This document shows, one piece after another, positions 8,037-17,425 of a DNA stretch of 64,000 nucleotides. This stretch comes from an uncultured Bacillota bacterium (lineage in GTDB: Bacteria; Bacillota; Clostridia; Christensenellales; UBA1242): assembly GCA_900544595.1 (NCBI GenBank), contig UQVQ01000002.1, positions 62,001 to 126,000 on the forward strand, read 5' to 3'. The translations under genes were made by a program, and so were the position numbers. Each line of letters begins with the position of its first letter. The first letter of the stretch is position 1. Below the pieces are notes generated by a model. The model searched no databases and was not told the origin of the DNA. It saw only the letters and a program-made list of their open reading frames with translations.

Positions 8037-9260
8037 TTAAACCCTGCTTTGTTTTGAAACATTAAGGCAAACGCCAATTGCGCTCATAAAAACAACAAGC
8101 GACGTTGAGCCGGCGGAGATGAACGGAAGAGGAAGACCTGTTGGAGGAATCATGCCGCTAACAACAAAAAGGTTAATTATAACTTGAATTGAGATAACGC
8201 TTGCAACACCTAAAACAAGAAGCGCGCCAAAACGGTCTTTTGCTCGTTTTGCAACGCCAATTAAAAGGAAAACCAAAATTGCAAAGCAAACAACAACAAG
8301 GGTTGCACCAAAAAATCCCAGTTCTTCGCCTATAATTGAAAAAACAAAGTCACTTTCCGAAAATGGCAAAAACAAATATTTTTGTCTTGAATTGAAAAGT
8401 CCAACGCCAAACATTCCGCCGCTTCCAAGAGAATATAGCGATTGAATAAGTTGAAACCCCTCTCCTTGCGGATTTGCCCACGGATTTAAAAACGCCATAA
8501 ATCTTTGAATTCGATATGGCTCCATAATAATCAGCGCAGGAACAGCCGCGGCAGCGGGAACACCCAGAATTAAAAAATGCTTAAGTTTTGCCCCGCCAAC
8601 AAAAAGCATAAACAACATAACAAGCCCCATACACATTGTTATACTCATATTTGGTTCAAGAATGATTAAAACACAAAATCCAATTCCAACGCCTAGAACC
8701 GGCAAAAGAGATTTAAATTTTCCAATTGTTTCGTAATGTGACGAAAGATATTCCGCGGCAAAAAGAACGAACGCAAACTTTGCAAATTCGCTTGGCTGAA
8801 TTGTGAAAAACCCAAGATTAAGCCAGCGCTTCGCTCCATAGTTTTCAACTCCAATTCCCGGAATGAAAACAAGGGAAAGCAAAATTGCACTAACGACAAC
8901 TCCAATCCAACTAAACTTTTTAAGTTTCTCATAGTTTATTCTTGAAAAGATTAGCATTGCAATTGCTCCAAGAGCAACCCCAACAATTTGTTTTGTTAAA
9001 TAGAAAAATTTATTGCCATAGCGATATTCTGCAACATAACTGCTTGCGCTGTAAACCATTATGCAGCCAAAAATTCCAAGGCCAAGAACAAGAAAATATA
9101 TTAAAAATGTTTTTTTATTAAAATTAAATATTTTTTTAAAATGATTTTCTTGAATTTTTAATTTTTGATTTTCTTTTTTATTTTTTTCTTTATTTTTATT
9201 TATTTTATTAAAAAAATTATTTTTAAATGGATTTTTTAATATTTTAACATTATTTTTCAT
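8037..9260 (-). CDS. ftsW: SEDS-family peptidoglycan polymerase FtsW
   Basis: Multi-pass membrane glycosyltransferase that polymerises lipid II at the division septum with a cognate transpeptidase. It has about ten hydrophobic segments and the SEDS signatures KRWLNLGFFTIQPSEFAKF, SDFVFSIIGEELGF and PPTGLPLPFISAGST. The N terminus carries a Lys/Asn-rich cytoplasmic tail of about 45 residues. I place the start at the ATG 9260 because GGAG lies five bases before it; the ORF opens four codons earlier at 9272. It overlaps the end of murD. The murD neighbour favours FtsW over RodA. Confidence 0.93.
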   Translation of the reverse strand: MKNNVKILKNPFKNNFFNKINKNKEKNKKENQKLKIQENHFKKIFNFNKKTFLIYFLVLGLGIFGCIMVYSASSYVAEYRYGNKFFYLTKQIVGVALGAIAMLIFSRINYEKLKKFSWIGVVVSAILLSLVFIPGIGVENYGAKRWLNLGFFTIQPSEFAKFAFVLFAAEYLSSHYETIGKFKSLLPVLGVGIGFCVLIILEPNMSITMCMGLVMLFMLFVGGAKLKHFLILGVPAAAAVPALIIMEPYRIQRFMAFLNPWANPQGEGFQLIQSLYSLGSGGMFGVGLFNSRQKYLFLPFSESDFVFSIIGEELGFFGATLVVVCFAILVFLLIGVAKRAKDRFGALLVLGVASVISIQVIINLFVVSGMIPPTGLPLPFISAGSTSLVVFMSAIGVCLNVSKQSRV

Positions 9261-10590
9261 ATTTTTCTCCATTTAATATGTAATTTTTAAAATATTCTCC
9301 TCTTTCTTCATAATTTCGAAATTCATCAAAACTTGCGCACGCAGGCGAAAGAACAATGTTTATTTTTTCGTTATTAAATTTTTCCCTATAAATTTCTTTT
9401 GCTTTCATAATTGCTTTGCCAAGCGAGGAAGCAACTTCAAAATTTTTAAAGCCCACCTCATTTGCCGCACAAGAAAGTTTTTCCTTTGTTGCGCCAAACA
9501 AAACTGCAAATGCAACATTGTTGCTTAAATTTTTAAAAAGATGAACAAAATTTTCGCCCTTGTCGCTTCCCCCAAAAAGCGCAATTGTTTTTCCGCCAAG
9601 CGCTTGCAAGTCTGCCAAAACACTTGCAACATTTGTTGCCTTGCTATCGTTAACATAACAAATGTTTTGCGTTTTTAAAACAATTTCAAGGCGGTCTTTA
9701 AGCGGCATAAAGTTTGAAACAACATTTTCAATTTGTTTGTTTGAAACGTTGCAAAGTTTTGCAATGCAAATTGCTGCAAGAATGTTTTCAAGATTTTTGC
9801 TTCCAACAAGTTTGATTTTTTCTGTTTTCATAACAAAAACATTTTCAAAGTTTTCTTTGAAATATATTTCGTCGTTTGAAATGTATGTTCCGTTATAGTT
9901 TTGGTTTTCAAACTGGTTGTTTAGCGAAAAGTAATATATTTTTGCTTTGCAATTTTTTGAAAGATTAAAAACATTCTTATCGTCATAATTGAAAACTGCA
10001 AAATCTGTTTCTGTTTGATTTCGAAAGATTTTTGCTTTTTGATTAACATAATTTTCAAAAGTTTTATGCCGCAAAAGATGGTCGGGCGCAAGATTTAAGA
10101 TTGCCGAAATTTTTGGGCGAAAAGTTGTTGACGATTCAAGTTGAAACGAACTTGTTTCGCAAATGATGTTTGAATTTTCGCTTGAAACATTCCAAAGCGA
10201 AATTAAAGGGTTATCGGTGTTCCCAACATAAAAAGAATTTGCTCCCAAAATCTTTGTAAGCAAAATTGAAGTTGTTGTTTTTCCGTTTGTTCCAGTTATT
10301 GCAATTAAATTTCCCTTAACATTTTCAAAGCCAAGTTGAAGTTCGGAAATTGTTGGAACATTAAGTTCTTTCAAAGTTTTTGAAAGCGAAGTTTCCAAAG
10401 AAATTCCAGGGCTTAAAACTGCCAAATCAAGTTTTTCGGGTTTGAAGAAAAGTTTTTCGCCGTCTTGAAAGAAAAAGATTTTTGCGCCTTTTGCAAACAA
10501 AAATTTCTTTGCGGCGCTTCCCGTTAAGCCTTTCCCATAAACCAAAATTTTCTTTCTTTTAAATTGATTGTTTTTGCAAAAAATTTTCAA
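9250..10590 (-). CDS. murD: UDP-N-acetylmuramoyl-L-alanine:D-glutamate ligase MurD
   Basis: ATP-dependent cytoplasmic ligase that adds D-Glu to UDP-MurNAc-L-Ala. The 446 residues carry the Mur-ligase ATP loop GTNGKTTT (100-107), LNLAPDHLLRH in the central domain, and NDSKATN in the ligand-binding C-terminal half. It overlaps mraY by 4 bp and ftsW by about 10 bp, so the operon is translationally coupled. Confidence 0.96.
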   Translation of the reverse strand: MKIFCKNNQFKRKKILVYGKGLTGSAAKKFLFAKGAKIFFFQDGEKLFFKPEKLDLAVLSPGISLETSLSKTLKELNVPTISELQLGFENVKGNLIAITGTNGKTTTSILLTKILGANSFYVGNTDNPLISLWNVSSENSNIICETSSFQLESSTTFRPKISAILNLAPDHLLRHKTFENYVNQKAKIFRNQTETDFAVFNYDDKNVFNLSKNCKAKIYYFSLNNQFENQNYNGTYISNDEIYFKENFENVFVMKTEKIKLVGSKNLENILAAICIAKLCNVSNKQIENVVSNFMPLKDRLEIVLKTQNICYVNDSKATNVASVLADLQALGGKTIALFGGSDKGENFVHLFKNLSNNVAFAVLFGATKEKLSCAANEVGFKNFEVASSLGKAIMKAKEIYREKFNNEKINIVLSPACASFDEFRNYEERGEYFKNYILNGEKYEK

Positions 10591-11585
10591 ATTGAACTCG
10601 CATACATTGTTATTGCAATTGCAAGCGCACTCACTGCAATTGTTATAACTATATATACGAAAGTAATTCGATTTTCATTCACGCCCTTTTTCTCAAAATG
10701 ATGATGAAGCGGCGCCATTAAAAACACGCGTTTGCCCGTTCTTTTGAAATGTAAAACTTGAATGCAAACCGAAAGCGCAGACGCAACAAACATAACCCCA
10801 ATTATTGGAATTAAAAGTGTTGTTTTTGAAAAAACCGCAATTGATGTTAGAAGCCCGCCAAGAGCAAGCGAACCCGTGTCGCCCATAAAAATTTTTGCTT
10901 TGTAAACATTGAAACACAAAAAGCCAACAAGCGCCCCAAGCGCGCAGAAGCAAAGAATTAAAAGATTTCCTGTTTCCGCCGCCAAAATTGGCGTTGCAGC
11001 AAACTTTTCATAAATTAACAAAAGCCCAATAAAGCCAACTAAAAATGCGCTGCTAACTCCCCCGGCAAGCCCGTCAAGCCCGTCGGTTAGGTTAACACTG
11101 TTAACAACCGCAAGATAAACAAAAACAACAAAAGGAATGATTCCCCATTTAAGATCTATAACAATGTCCGTGAACGGAACAAATAAGGTTGAACCAATAA
11201 GATTTGAATAGTAAACATAAAAAGCAATTATAATTGCAATTCCAACCTGTCCAATAACTTTTTGATATGGTTTAAGACCAAGATTTTGTTTAAAACGAAT
11301 TTTAATGAAATCATCTAAAAACCCAAGAATGCCATATGCAAGCATAACGGCAATTGAAACAGTTGCAAGTTGGAAATTTTTCGTGAAAAAGCAAAACGAA
11401 AACATAATTGTTATAAGAAAAATAAGCCCGCCCATTGTTGGAGTTCCGTCTTTTCCCTTATGCGCCTCAACATATTCCAAAACTGTTTGCGACGCTTTAA
11501 ATTTTTTTGCAGCAAAAATAACAAACGGAGAAATTGCAACCGAAATTGCAAGGCAACTTAAAAAACAAATTAAATAGTAGTTCAC
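10587..11585 (-). CDS. mraY: Phospho-MurNAc-pentapeptide translocase MraY
   Basis: Integral membrane enzyme that makes lipid I from UDP-MurNAc-pentapeptide and undecaprenyl phosphate. About ten membrane segments are visible, with the family signatures KDGTPTMGG, NLTDGLDGLA (catalytic Asp), FMGDTGSLALGG and MAPLHHHFE. The ORF opens at an ATG at 11603, but GAAGGGGG sits directly before the GTG at 11585 (then NYYLICF), so I take the GTG as the start. It overlaps murD by 4 bp. Confidence 0.95.
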   Translation of the reverse strand: MNYYLICFLSCLAISVAISPFVIFAAKKFKASQTVLEYVEAHKGKDGTPTMGGLIFLITIMFSFCFFTKNFQLATVSIAVMLAYGILGFLDDFIKIRFKQNLGLKPYQKVIGQVGIAIIIAFYVYYSNLIGSTLFVPFTDIVIDLKWGIIPFVVFVYLAVVNSVNLTDGLDGLAGGVSSAFLVGFIGLLLIYEKFAATPILAAETGNLLILCFCALGALVGFLCFNVYKAKIFMGDTGSLALGGLLTSIAVFSKTTLLIPIIGVMFVASALSVCIQVLHFKRTGKRVFLMAPLHHHFEKKGVNENRITFVYIVITIAVSALAIAITMYASSI

Positions 11586-11610
11586 TTTTCCCCCTTCAAA
11601 CAAAAACTTG

Positions 11611-13080
11611 TTATGCTTTCAAATTTTTTTCAAAAAACTCGCGATGAAGATTCTCATTGAAATTTTTAACAACCTCAAAATCACTGTATGGGACATTAAC
11701 GCCGTTAATGTCTTGATAGGTTTCTGCGCCTTTCCCAAGAATTGCAACGCAATCGCCTTTTTTTGCAAGCGTGAGCGCAAACTCAATTGCTTGCTCTCGG
11801 CTAACAAATCTAGTATGCGCAGTTTTTTCCATTCCAATTTCAATGTCATCTAAAATAAGTTCCGGATTTTCAAATCGTGGATTGTCTGTTGTTAAAACAA
11901 CATAATCGCTAAGTTTTTCCGCAATTTGCCCCATTTTGTGTCGTTTGTCTTTATCTCTGTTTCCGCTGCATCCAAAAACAGTTATAATCTGTTTAAATTT
12001 TAGCTCGCGAATTGCATTAAGCGCTTGCTCAATTCCGTCGGGAGTGTGGGCAAAATCTATGAACGCAACAACTCCGTTTGAAAGATTAAATCTGTTAAGC
12101 CGCCCCTCAACCCCCAAAAGTCTTTCAAGTCCATTTTTAATTTGTTTCGTGCTGCACCCAAGCATTGCCGCAACCGATGCTGCCGCAAGGCTGTTATAGA
12201 TGTTAAACTCGCCAATCAAGTTGCTTTCAACATCAAAAACATTGTCTAAAATGTTAACAATAAATTTATTTTTTCCATTTTTGTTCCCAATTTTTGCAGC
12301 AAAAACATCGCTTGGATTGTTAAGCGAATATGACAAAAACGGAACAGTGATTGTTTCGGCAAGTTTTCTTCCAAATTCGTCGTCAAAATTTAAAACAGCG
12401 CTTTTAATTTTGTTTCCCTCAAAAAGTTTAAATTTTGCTCGCTTATAGTTTTCCATTGTCTTAAAAAAGTCCAAGTGGTCTTGCGTTAAATTTGTTAAAA
12501 CTCCAACTTCAAAAACAATTCCTTCGGTTTTGTCGAGAGCAAGCGCATGCGCGCTGACCTCCATAACAACATATTCAACGCCAAAATCCACCATTTGTTT
12601 AAGAAGTTTAAAAAGAAGTTGTGGATCTGGCGTGGTAAGTCTCGTTTGAAAAAACTGTTTCCCAATGAACGCTCCTTGCGTTCCAATAAGCCCAACTTTT
12701 TTCCCGCTTTCTTCCAAAATTGATTTAATTAAAAACGAAGTTGTTGTTTTTCCGTTTGTTCCCGTAAGCCCAATAATTTTAAGTTTTTTTTGCGGATTAT
12801 CATAGAAACAAGAAAAAACTTTTGAAAGAGCCTTTCTTGTTGACGAAACAATAATTTGAGGAATGTTAACTTGAACTTGCTTTTCGCAAAGAATTGCCGC
12901 CGCGCCATTTCTTTCTGCGTCTTTGGTAAAATCGTGTCCGTCGGAGTTTTCCCCGCGAATGCAAACAAACAAAGAACCTTTCGTAACTTCTTTGCTGTTA
13001 TACGTTATATCAAAAATTTCATGGTCAGTTTCCCCAACCACATTTGCATCTAAATTTTCAATTAATTTTTCAAGCTTCAT
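11611..13080 (-). CDS. murE: UDP-MurNAc-tripeptide synthetase MurE (meso-DAP type)
   Basis: Cytoplasmic Mur ligase adding the third residue of the stem peptide. From the ATG at 13080 (after GGAGGGG) the product is 489 residues; the ORF could open 25 codons earlier but without a ribosome binding site. The ATP loop GTNGKTTT is at 107-114. The substrate motif DNPR at 399-402 is the form typical of meso-diaminopimelate-adding enzymes rather than lysine-adding ones. It is the first gene of murE-mraY-murD-ftsW. Confidence 0.95.
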   Translation of the reverse strand: MKLEKLIENLDANVVGETDHEIFDITYNSKEVTKGSLFVCIRGENSDGHDFTKDAERNGAAAILCEKQVQVNIPQIIVSSTRKALSKVFSCFYDNPQKKLKIIGLTGTNGKTTTSFLIKSILEESGKKVGLIGTQGAFIGKQFFQTRLTTPDPQLLFKLLKQMVDFGVEYVVMEVSAHALALDKTEGIVFEVGVLTNLTQDHLDFFKTMENYKRAKFKLFEGNKIKSAVLNFDDEFGRKLAETITVPFLSYSLNNPSDVFAAKIGNKNGKNKFIVNILDNVFDVESNLIGEFNIYNSLAAASVAAMLGCSTKQIKNGLERLLGVEGRLNRFNLSNGVVAFIDFAHTPDGIEQALNAIRELKFKQIITVFGCSGNRDKDKRHKMGQIAEKLSDYVVLTTDNPRFENPELILDDIEIGMEKTAHTRFVSREQAIEFALTLAKKGDCVAILGKGAETYQDINGVNVPYSDFEVVKNFNENLHREFFEKNLKA

Positions 13081-13225
13081 ATCCCCTCCATTTTCCAATT
13101 CTACACCATAAAAGTTTGAAAAACTTTGGAAAGGCAAAAGAAGCAATAAAAACAAAAAACTCGCGTTTCTTTGCCAATTTTCCCCTAAATTAATCTTATT
13201 TTTAAAATATTTAAAATATACTACA

Positions 13226-13256
13226 AAAAAAATTGCTCAAAATTTGGGCAACTTTT
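13226..13256 (-). terminator. Terminator after recO
   Basis: The reverse-strand hairpin with arms TTGCCC and GAGCAA is followed by a run of T residues. It directly abuts the recO stop codon and separates recO from the murE operon. Confidence 0.8.
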
Positions 13257-13970
13257 TTAATTTGAAAGTTTTTTGTCGAAACGCGCCTGGAAGTTTTCTT
13301 TAAGAAGTTTAAGAGCAAGCCCCGTTCCTTCGCCGCTTAGTTTAAGCGTTTCAAGTTTTTCAAAAGGACAATCTGCCGCAAGGCGCATCATTGAATGGGT
13401 TAGCGCCGAAATCTCTTCGCAATTTGGTGGCTTACAGCCGCTGCAAACAATTGCTCCGTCAACTGGCGAAAAAAATCTTTTTTGAAGAAAAGGTTCTCCG
13501 CAGGAAGCGCAACGGTCGAGCGACAAACGATAGCCCATGGCTTCAAAAATTTTAATTAAAAAGCGCATTTCCAAAACTTCTGGTTTAACATTCCCATATG
13601 CAAGCGCTTGAAGAGTTTTAAGAGTTTCCAAAAACAAAGGCTCGTTGCTTAAATTTTCGCGTCCAACTGTTTTCAAAATTTCCAAAACCGCGCAGCCCGC
13701 AAAATATTTGTCAATGTCGCTTGTTATGTTGTGGAATGTTTCAATAACATTTGCCGAAGTTATTGTTTGAAATTCGCCTTTTGAAACAACATCAAAATCG
13801 GCAAAACAAAAGATTTCTTTTGCTGGCTTAAGTTTTGCGTTTGGTTTTTTAACGCCAACAAGTTTTGCATAAACAATTCCCTTTTCAAGCGTGAAAAGAG
13901 TTAGGAGTTTATCTGCTTCTTTGAAGTCCTTTGCCGAAATAACAATTCCTTTAAGCCTTTCTTCTGCCAT
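13257..13970 (-). CDS. recO: DNA repair protein RecO
   Basis: Recombination mediator that loads RecA on SSB-coated DNA with RecR. The 237 residues begin MAEERLKGIVISAKDFKEADKLLTLFT (OB-fold half) and continue into a helical half with a zinc site: CASC and, further on, CSGC. The length is normal. The start lies directly after promoter elements without a ribosome binding site. Confidence 0.94.
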   Translation of the reverse strand: MAEERLKGIVISAKDFKEADKLLTLFTLEKGIVYAKLVGVKKPNAKLKPAKEIFCFADFDVVSKGEFQTITSANVIETFHNITSDIDKYFAGCAVLEILKTVGRENLSNEPLFLETLKTLQALAYGNVKPEVLEMRFLIKIFEAMGYRLSLDRCASCGEPFLQKRFFSPVDGAIVCSGCKPPNCEEISALTHSMMRLAADCPFEKLETLKLSGEGTGLALKLLKENFQARFDKKLSN

Positions 13971-13978
13971 ATAATTAT

Positions 13979-13987
13979 ATTATACCA
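13979..13987 (-). promoter_or_regulatory. Extended -10 of recO, predicted leaderless
   Basis: Reverse strand: TG-G-TATAAT (TATAAT at 13979-13984), with eight bases between the hexamer and the recO ATG. No Shine-Dalgarno sequence is present. Confidence 0.5.
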
Positions 13988-14051
13988 CTTTCTTTTATTT
14001 CGAGCAAAAAAAACAAAGCAACGCTTGCTTTGTTTTTATATTTAATTTATT

Positions 14052-14246
14052 TTACATTGAATAGTCTTCGCTTGAATATGTCTGAATTTGATTAAGTTTT
14101 TCGGTTCTTGCTTGAACATAGGCATGATATGCACTAATTGCTTTCATAGGGTTTGACGAAAGAGTTGCAGAAATAAAAGCATTCCAAGCCCTTTCGGATT
14201 TTGGGCAAACATTATATGGCATTTCATAAATTGAATTGTATTTCAT
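14052..14246 (-). CDS. Small protein of unknown function, 64 residues
   Basis: Begins MKYNSIYEMPYNVCPKSERAWNAF and is probably helical. It has no recognised domain and no membrane segment. Support comes from a strong ribosome binding site (GGAGGGG six bases before the ATG), an upstream promoter (14301-14330) and an isolated position between two other transcription units. Confidence 0.7.
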   Translation of the reverse strand: MKYNSIYEMPYNVCPKSERAWNAFISATLSSNPMKAISAYHAYVQARTEKLNQIQTYSSEDYSM

Positions 14247-14300
14247 ATCCCCTCCAAAAGCATTTCATTCCTTCCTTTATCTTATGATTTTGTTAATTCA

Positions 14301-14330
14301 ATTATACACTTTGAAAATTAAATTTGTAAA
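14301..14330 (-). promoter_or_regulatory. Promoter of the 64-residue gene
   Basis: Reverse strand: TTTACA (14325-14330), 18-bp spacer, TATAAT (14301-14306). Confidence 0.7.
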
Positions 14331-14475
14331 ACTTTTACCGTGTTTTTTTGTTAATTTTTAAAAGTTTGGTGGCTTTAACCAATTTTTTAAAGCTTAAATT
14401 ATAATATAAACTTACAAAATATTAAGCGCTTTCCCGCGCCAATTGGGAAAGGGAGAATTTGTTTTTCTCATTATA

Positions 14476-15456
14476 TTATATGCTTTGAAATGTTAAAACT
14501 GCTAATGCAACGCTTGCGCCAACAATTGGGTTGTTTCCCATTCCAATAAATCCCATCATATCAACATGGGCGGGAACGGACGAACTTCCTGCAAACTGTG
14601 CGTCGCAGTGCATTCTTCCCAACGTGTCGGTAAGCCCATAACTTGCAGGGCCCGCAGCAACGTTGTCTGGGTGGAGCGTTCTTCCTGTTCCCCCGCCAGA
14701 AGCAACCGAGAAATATTTTTTGCCATGGTCAACGCACCATTTTTTGTAGGTTCCGGCAACTGGATGTTGGAAGCGAACAGGGTTTGTTGAATTCCCAGTT
14801 ATTGAAACGTCAACGCCTTCGTGAATCATGATTGCAACACCTTCGTTAACATCGTATGCGCCATAAATTTTAACATTTTTGCTTTCTCCGTTTGAAAATG
14901 ATTTTTCTTCCAAAACGTGAAGTTCTCCTGTTTTTTGGTCATATTTTGTGTTAACATACGTGAACCCTTTAATTCGCGCAATGATGTAGGCAGCATCTTT
15001 TCCAAGCCCGTTTAAAATAACTTTTAAAGGTGTTTTCCTAACATTATTTGCTTTTCGAACAATTCCCATTGCCCCTTCGGCTGCTGCAAAACTTTCATGC
15101 CCAGCAAGGAAGCAAAAACATTTTGTGTTTTCGCTTAAAAGCATTTTTGCAAGGTTTCCATGCCCAATTCCAATTTGGCGCCTGTCGGCAACAGAACCGG
15201 GAGCACAAAATGCTTGCAAACCTTCGCCAATTGAATCGCAAATTGAATCCAGGTTTTTTTCATTGTTCTTAATTGCAATTGCAACGCCAAGAGTGTATGC
15301 CAAAACTGCGTTTTCAAAGGCAATTGGTTGAATTCCTTTAACAACTGACTCAACATCTATTCCTTTTGAAAGGCAAATTTCCTTTGCTTCGTTAAGGCTT
15401 GCAATACCGTGTTTTTTCAAACATTTGTTAATGTTTTCTGTTCTAAGTTCGTCCAT
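14476..15456 (-). CDS. GGGtGRT family protein
   Basis: The 326-residue protein contains the diagnostic motif GGGTGRT near its C terminus, plus FCFLAGHESFAAAEGAMG and FIGMGNNPIVGA. It matches the GGGtGRT family, whose biochemical role is not established. No membrane segment is visible. It is 11 bp downstream of the NifU-like scaffold gene, the arrangement I recall for this pair in anaerobes, so a role in Fe-S or metal-cofactor handling is likely but inferred. Confidence 0.85.
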   Translation of the reverse strand: MDELRTENINKCLKKHGIASLNEAKEICLSKGIDVESVVKGIQPIAFENAVLAYTLGVAIAIKNNEKNLDSICDSIGEGLQAFCAPGSVADRRQIGIGHGNLAKMLLSENTKCFCFLAGHESFAAAEGAMGIVRKANNVRKTPLKVILNGLGKDAAYIIARIKGFTYVNTKYDQKTGELHVLEEKSFSNGESKNVKIYGAYDVNEGVAIMIHEGVDVSITGNSTNPVRFQHPVAGTYKKWCVDHGKKYFSVASGGGTGRTLHPDNVAAGPASYGLTDTLGRMHCDAQFAGSSSVPAHVDMMGFIGMGNNPIVGASVALAVLTFQSI

Positions 15457-15467
15457 CTTTCGCCTCC

Positions 15468-16142
15468 CTATTGCTTTCTTGGGTTAATAACTTTAACCGC
15501 TTCGCCAAATCTTCCATAGGTTTTAGTGCTGTCCTTAATTGCCTCTTTTGGATCTGTTCCGTTTTCCAAAAGTTTCATAAGTTTTCCAAGCGAAACATAT
15601 TCATAGCCAATAATTTCGCCGTTTTCGTCCAACCCTTCTTTTGTTATATATCCTTCGGTTAAATTAAGATAGCGCGTTCCAAAGATATCGTTTGAATAGA
15701 TTGTTCCAACTTGGCTAACCTTGTTCCCTCCAAGATCTTCCATTGCCGAACCAACTTCAAGCCCGCCTTCGCTGAAAGCGGATTGGCTTCGGCCATAAAC
15801 AAGTTGCAAAAAAACTTTTTTCATTGCGTCGTTAATTGCGTCGCAAACAAGATCGGTATTAAGCGCTTCCAAAAGCGTTTTCCCAATCAAAATTTCGCCT
15901 GCCATTGCTGCGGAATGAGTCATCCCGCTGCAACCGATTGTTTCAACAAGTGCTTCGCGAATTATTCCATTTTTAACATTGATTGTAAGCTTGCATGCTC
16001 CTTGCTGAGGCGCGCAAGTTCCAACGCCGTGGGAAAACCCGCTTACGTCCTCAATTTTTTTTGACGAAACCCATGTTCCTTCTTCTGGAATTGGCGAAGA
16101 TCCATAGGAATTTAAATTTTTAACTTTGCACATTTCGTCCAT
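15468..16142 (-). CDS. NifU/IscU-like Fe-S cluster assembly scaffold
   Basis: The 224 residues include Cys clusters suited to cluster binding: GTCAPQQGACKLT, ETIGCSGMTHSAAMAGE and DLVCDAIN. The IscU-like fold is suggested by GCSGMTHS and the alternating strands before it. An extra C-terminal part of about 90 residues (GTRYLNLTEGYITKEG...) goes beyond classical IscU. AAGGAG precedes the ATG. It is the first gene of a two-gene operon with the GGGtGRT gene. Confidence 0.82.
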   Translation of the reverse strand: MDEMCKVKNLNSYGSSPIPEEGTWVSSKKIEDVSGFSHGVGTCAPQQGACKLTINVKNGIIREALVETIGCSGMTHSAAMAGEILIGKTLLEALNTDLVCDAINDAMKKVFLQLVYGRSQSAFSEGGLEVGSAMEDLGGNKVSQVGTIYSNDIFGTRYLNLTEGYITKEGLDENGEIIGYEYVSLGKLMKLLENGTDPKEAIKDSTKTYGRFGEAVKVINPRKQ

Positions 16143-16325
16143 ATTATCTCCTTATTGTTATTTTAACAAAATTGAATGTTTTTACAAACAAAAAGAAAAA
16201 GAATGTTAAAAAAATATTTAAAGAAACTTTTTCCAAAAAAATTCAACAAAAATATAAATTTTTAATACTTTTTTAAAATTTTTAAACATTTTTTAAATAA
16301 ATTATATTAAATTCAACATTTTTTG

Positions 16326-16340
16326 TGATAAAATAAAAAT
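16326..16340 (+). promoter_or_regulatory. Extended -10 of truA, predicted leaderless
   Basis: TG-A-TAAAAT (TAAAAT 16329-16334) is followed by exactly six bases (AAAAAT) and the truA ATG. No ribosome binding site is present. Confidence 0.6.
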
Positions 16341-17099
16341 ATGAGAATTTTGTTAACAATTTCATATAACGGCAAAAATTATGTTGGCTGGCAAAAACAA
16401 AAAAACGGGAAAAGCGTTCAAGAAACAATTGAAGGCGCGCTTTCCTTTTTGCTTGACCAAAACATTGAAATTTGCGGAAGCGGAAGAACCGACGCAAAAG
16501 TTCATGCTCTCGGCCAAACAGCAAGTTTCGACGCAACAAGCGAGAGATTTCAAAAAAACTTTTGCAACAAAAATTGTTTAAACTCTAAAAAACTTATTGC
16601 CGCTTTAAACGCAAACCTACCTTTCGACATTAAAGTTACTGGCGCAAAAAAAGTTTCGCCGTTATTCCACGCAAGGTTTAATGTTAAACAAAAAAGATAT
16701 CTTTATCGACTTTCTTGGGAAGAAACACCCTTCAACCAAGGTTATGTTGGAATTGTTAAAGAAAAGCCAAACGTGAAAAAAATTGAAAACGCTGCAAGGT
16801 TTTTAATTGGTGAGCACGATTTTTCTTCTTTTTGCAGCGCAAAGGCAGAAATAAAAGATTTTGTTCGAACAATTTTTAAGATTAGGTTAACAAAAAAACA
16901 TAACGAGCTTGATTTTGAAATTTGCGGAAATGGTTTTTTATATAATATGGTTCGAATTATTGTTGGAACTCTTTATGAGGTTGGAACTGGAAAACGAACG
17001 GCGGAAAGCATTTGCGAAATTTTGGACGCAAAAGACAGAACAAAAGCAGGGAAAACAGCCCCAGCGGAAGGACTTTATTTAAAGGGGGTTAAATACTAA
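16341..17099 (+). CDS. truA: tRNA pseudouridine(38-40) synthase TruA
   Basis: Isomerises uridines 38-40 in the anticodon arm. The 252-residue product begins MRILLTISYNGKNYVGWQKQ and has the catalytic motif GSGRTDAKVHA (Asp) and NGFLYNMVRIIVGT near the C terminus. The length is normal. The stop overlaps the ATG of the next small gene (TAATGA). Confidence 0.96.
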   Translation: MRILLTISYNGKNYVGWQKQKNGKSVQETIEGALSFLLDQNIEICGSGRTDAKVHALGQTASFDATSERFQKNFCNKNCLNSKKLIAALNANLPFDIKVTGAKKVSPLFHARFNVKQKRYLYRLSWEETPFNQGYVGIVKEKPNVKKIENAARFLIGEHDFSSFCSAKAEIKDFVRTIFKIRLTKKHNELDFEICGNGFLYNMVRIIVGTLYEVGTGKRTAESICEILDAKDRTKAGKTAPAEGLYLKGVKY

Positions 17100-17287
17100 T
17101 GAACGAACACGACATTTTTAAAAGATATGAAAACGACGAAGATTTTAAGATGTGCGACCTTTCAAGCGCCGATCTTCAAGAGATTTTTGAAGAGAACGCC
17201 AAATCTTCAAAAAATTTTAAAGACAAATATTTCGATTTTTATGACGACATTAAATCCCACACAAAATCCGAGCCTCAAGATTGGTAG
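17099..17287 (+). CDS. Small acidic protein of unknown function, 62 residues
   Basis: Begins MNEHDIFKRYENDEDFKMCD and is very rich in Asp, Glu, Lys and Phe. It is likely soluble and not recognised. It is translationally coupled to truA through a TAATGA overlap, with AAGGGGG upstream, and is followed by a terminator. Confidence 0.7.
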   Translation: MNEHDIFKRYENDEDFKMCDLSSADLQEIFEENAKSSKNFKDKYFDFYDDIKSHTKSEPQDW

Positions 17288-17368
17288 GGAAAAATATAAA
17301 AGTTTTTTAAGTTAAATTCAAAATTTAACAAATTAAAATATGGACATATTTTCATATGTTTAAGGAAT

Positions 17369-17397
17369 AAAAAAGAACGCGTTTTTGCGTTCTTTTT
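17369..17397. terminator. Bidirectional terminator between truA unit and rpsI
   Basis: Arms AAAAAAGAACGC and GCGTTCTTTTTT around GTTTTT. It serves the plus-strand truA unit and the minus-strand rplM-rpsI operon. Confidence 0.9.
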
Positions 17398-17425
17398 TGA
17401 TTTTGAAAATTCCAGTTTCGTAAAA

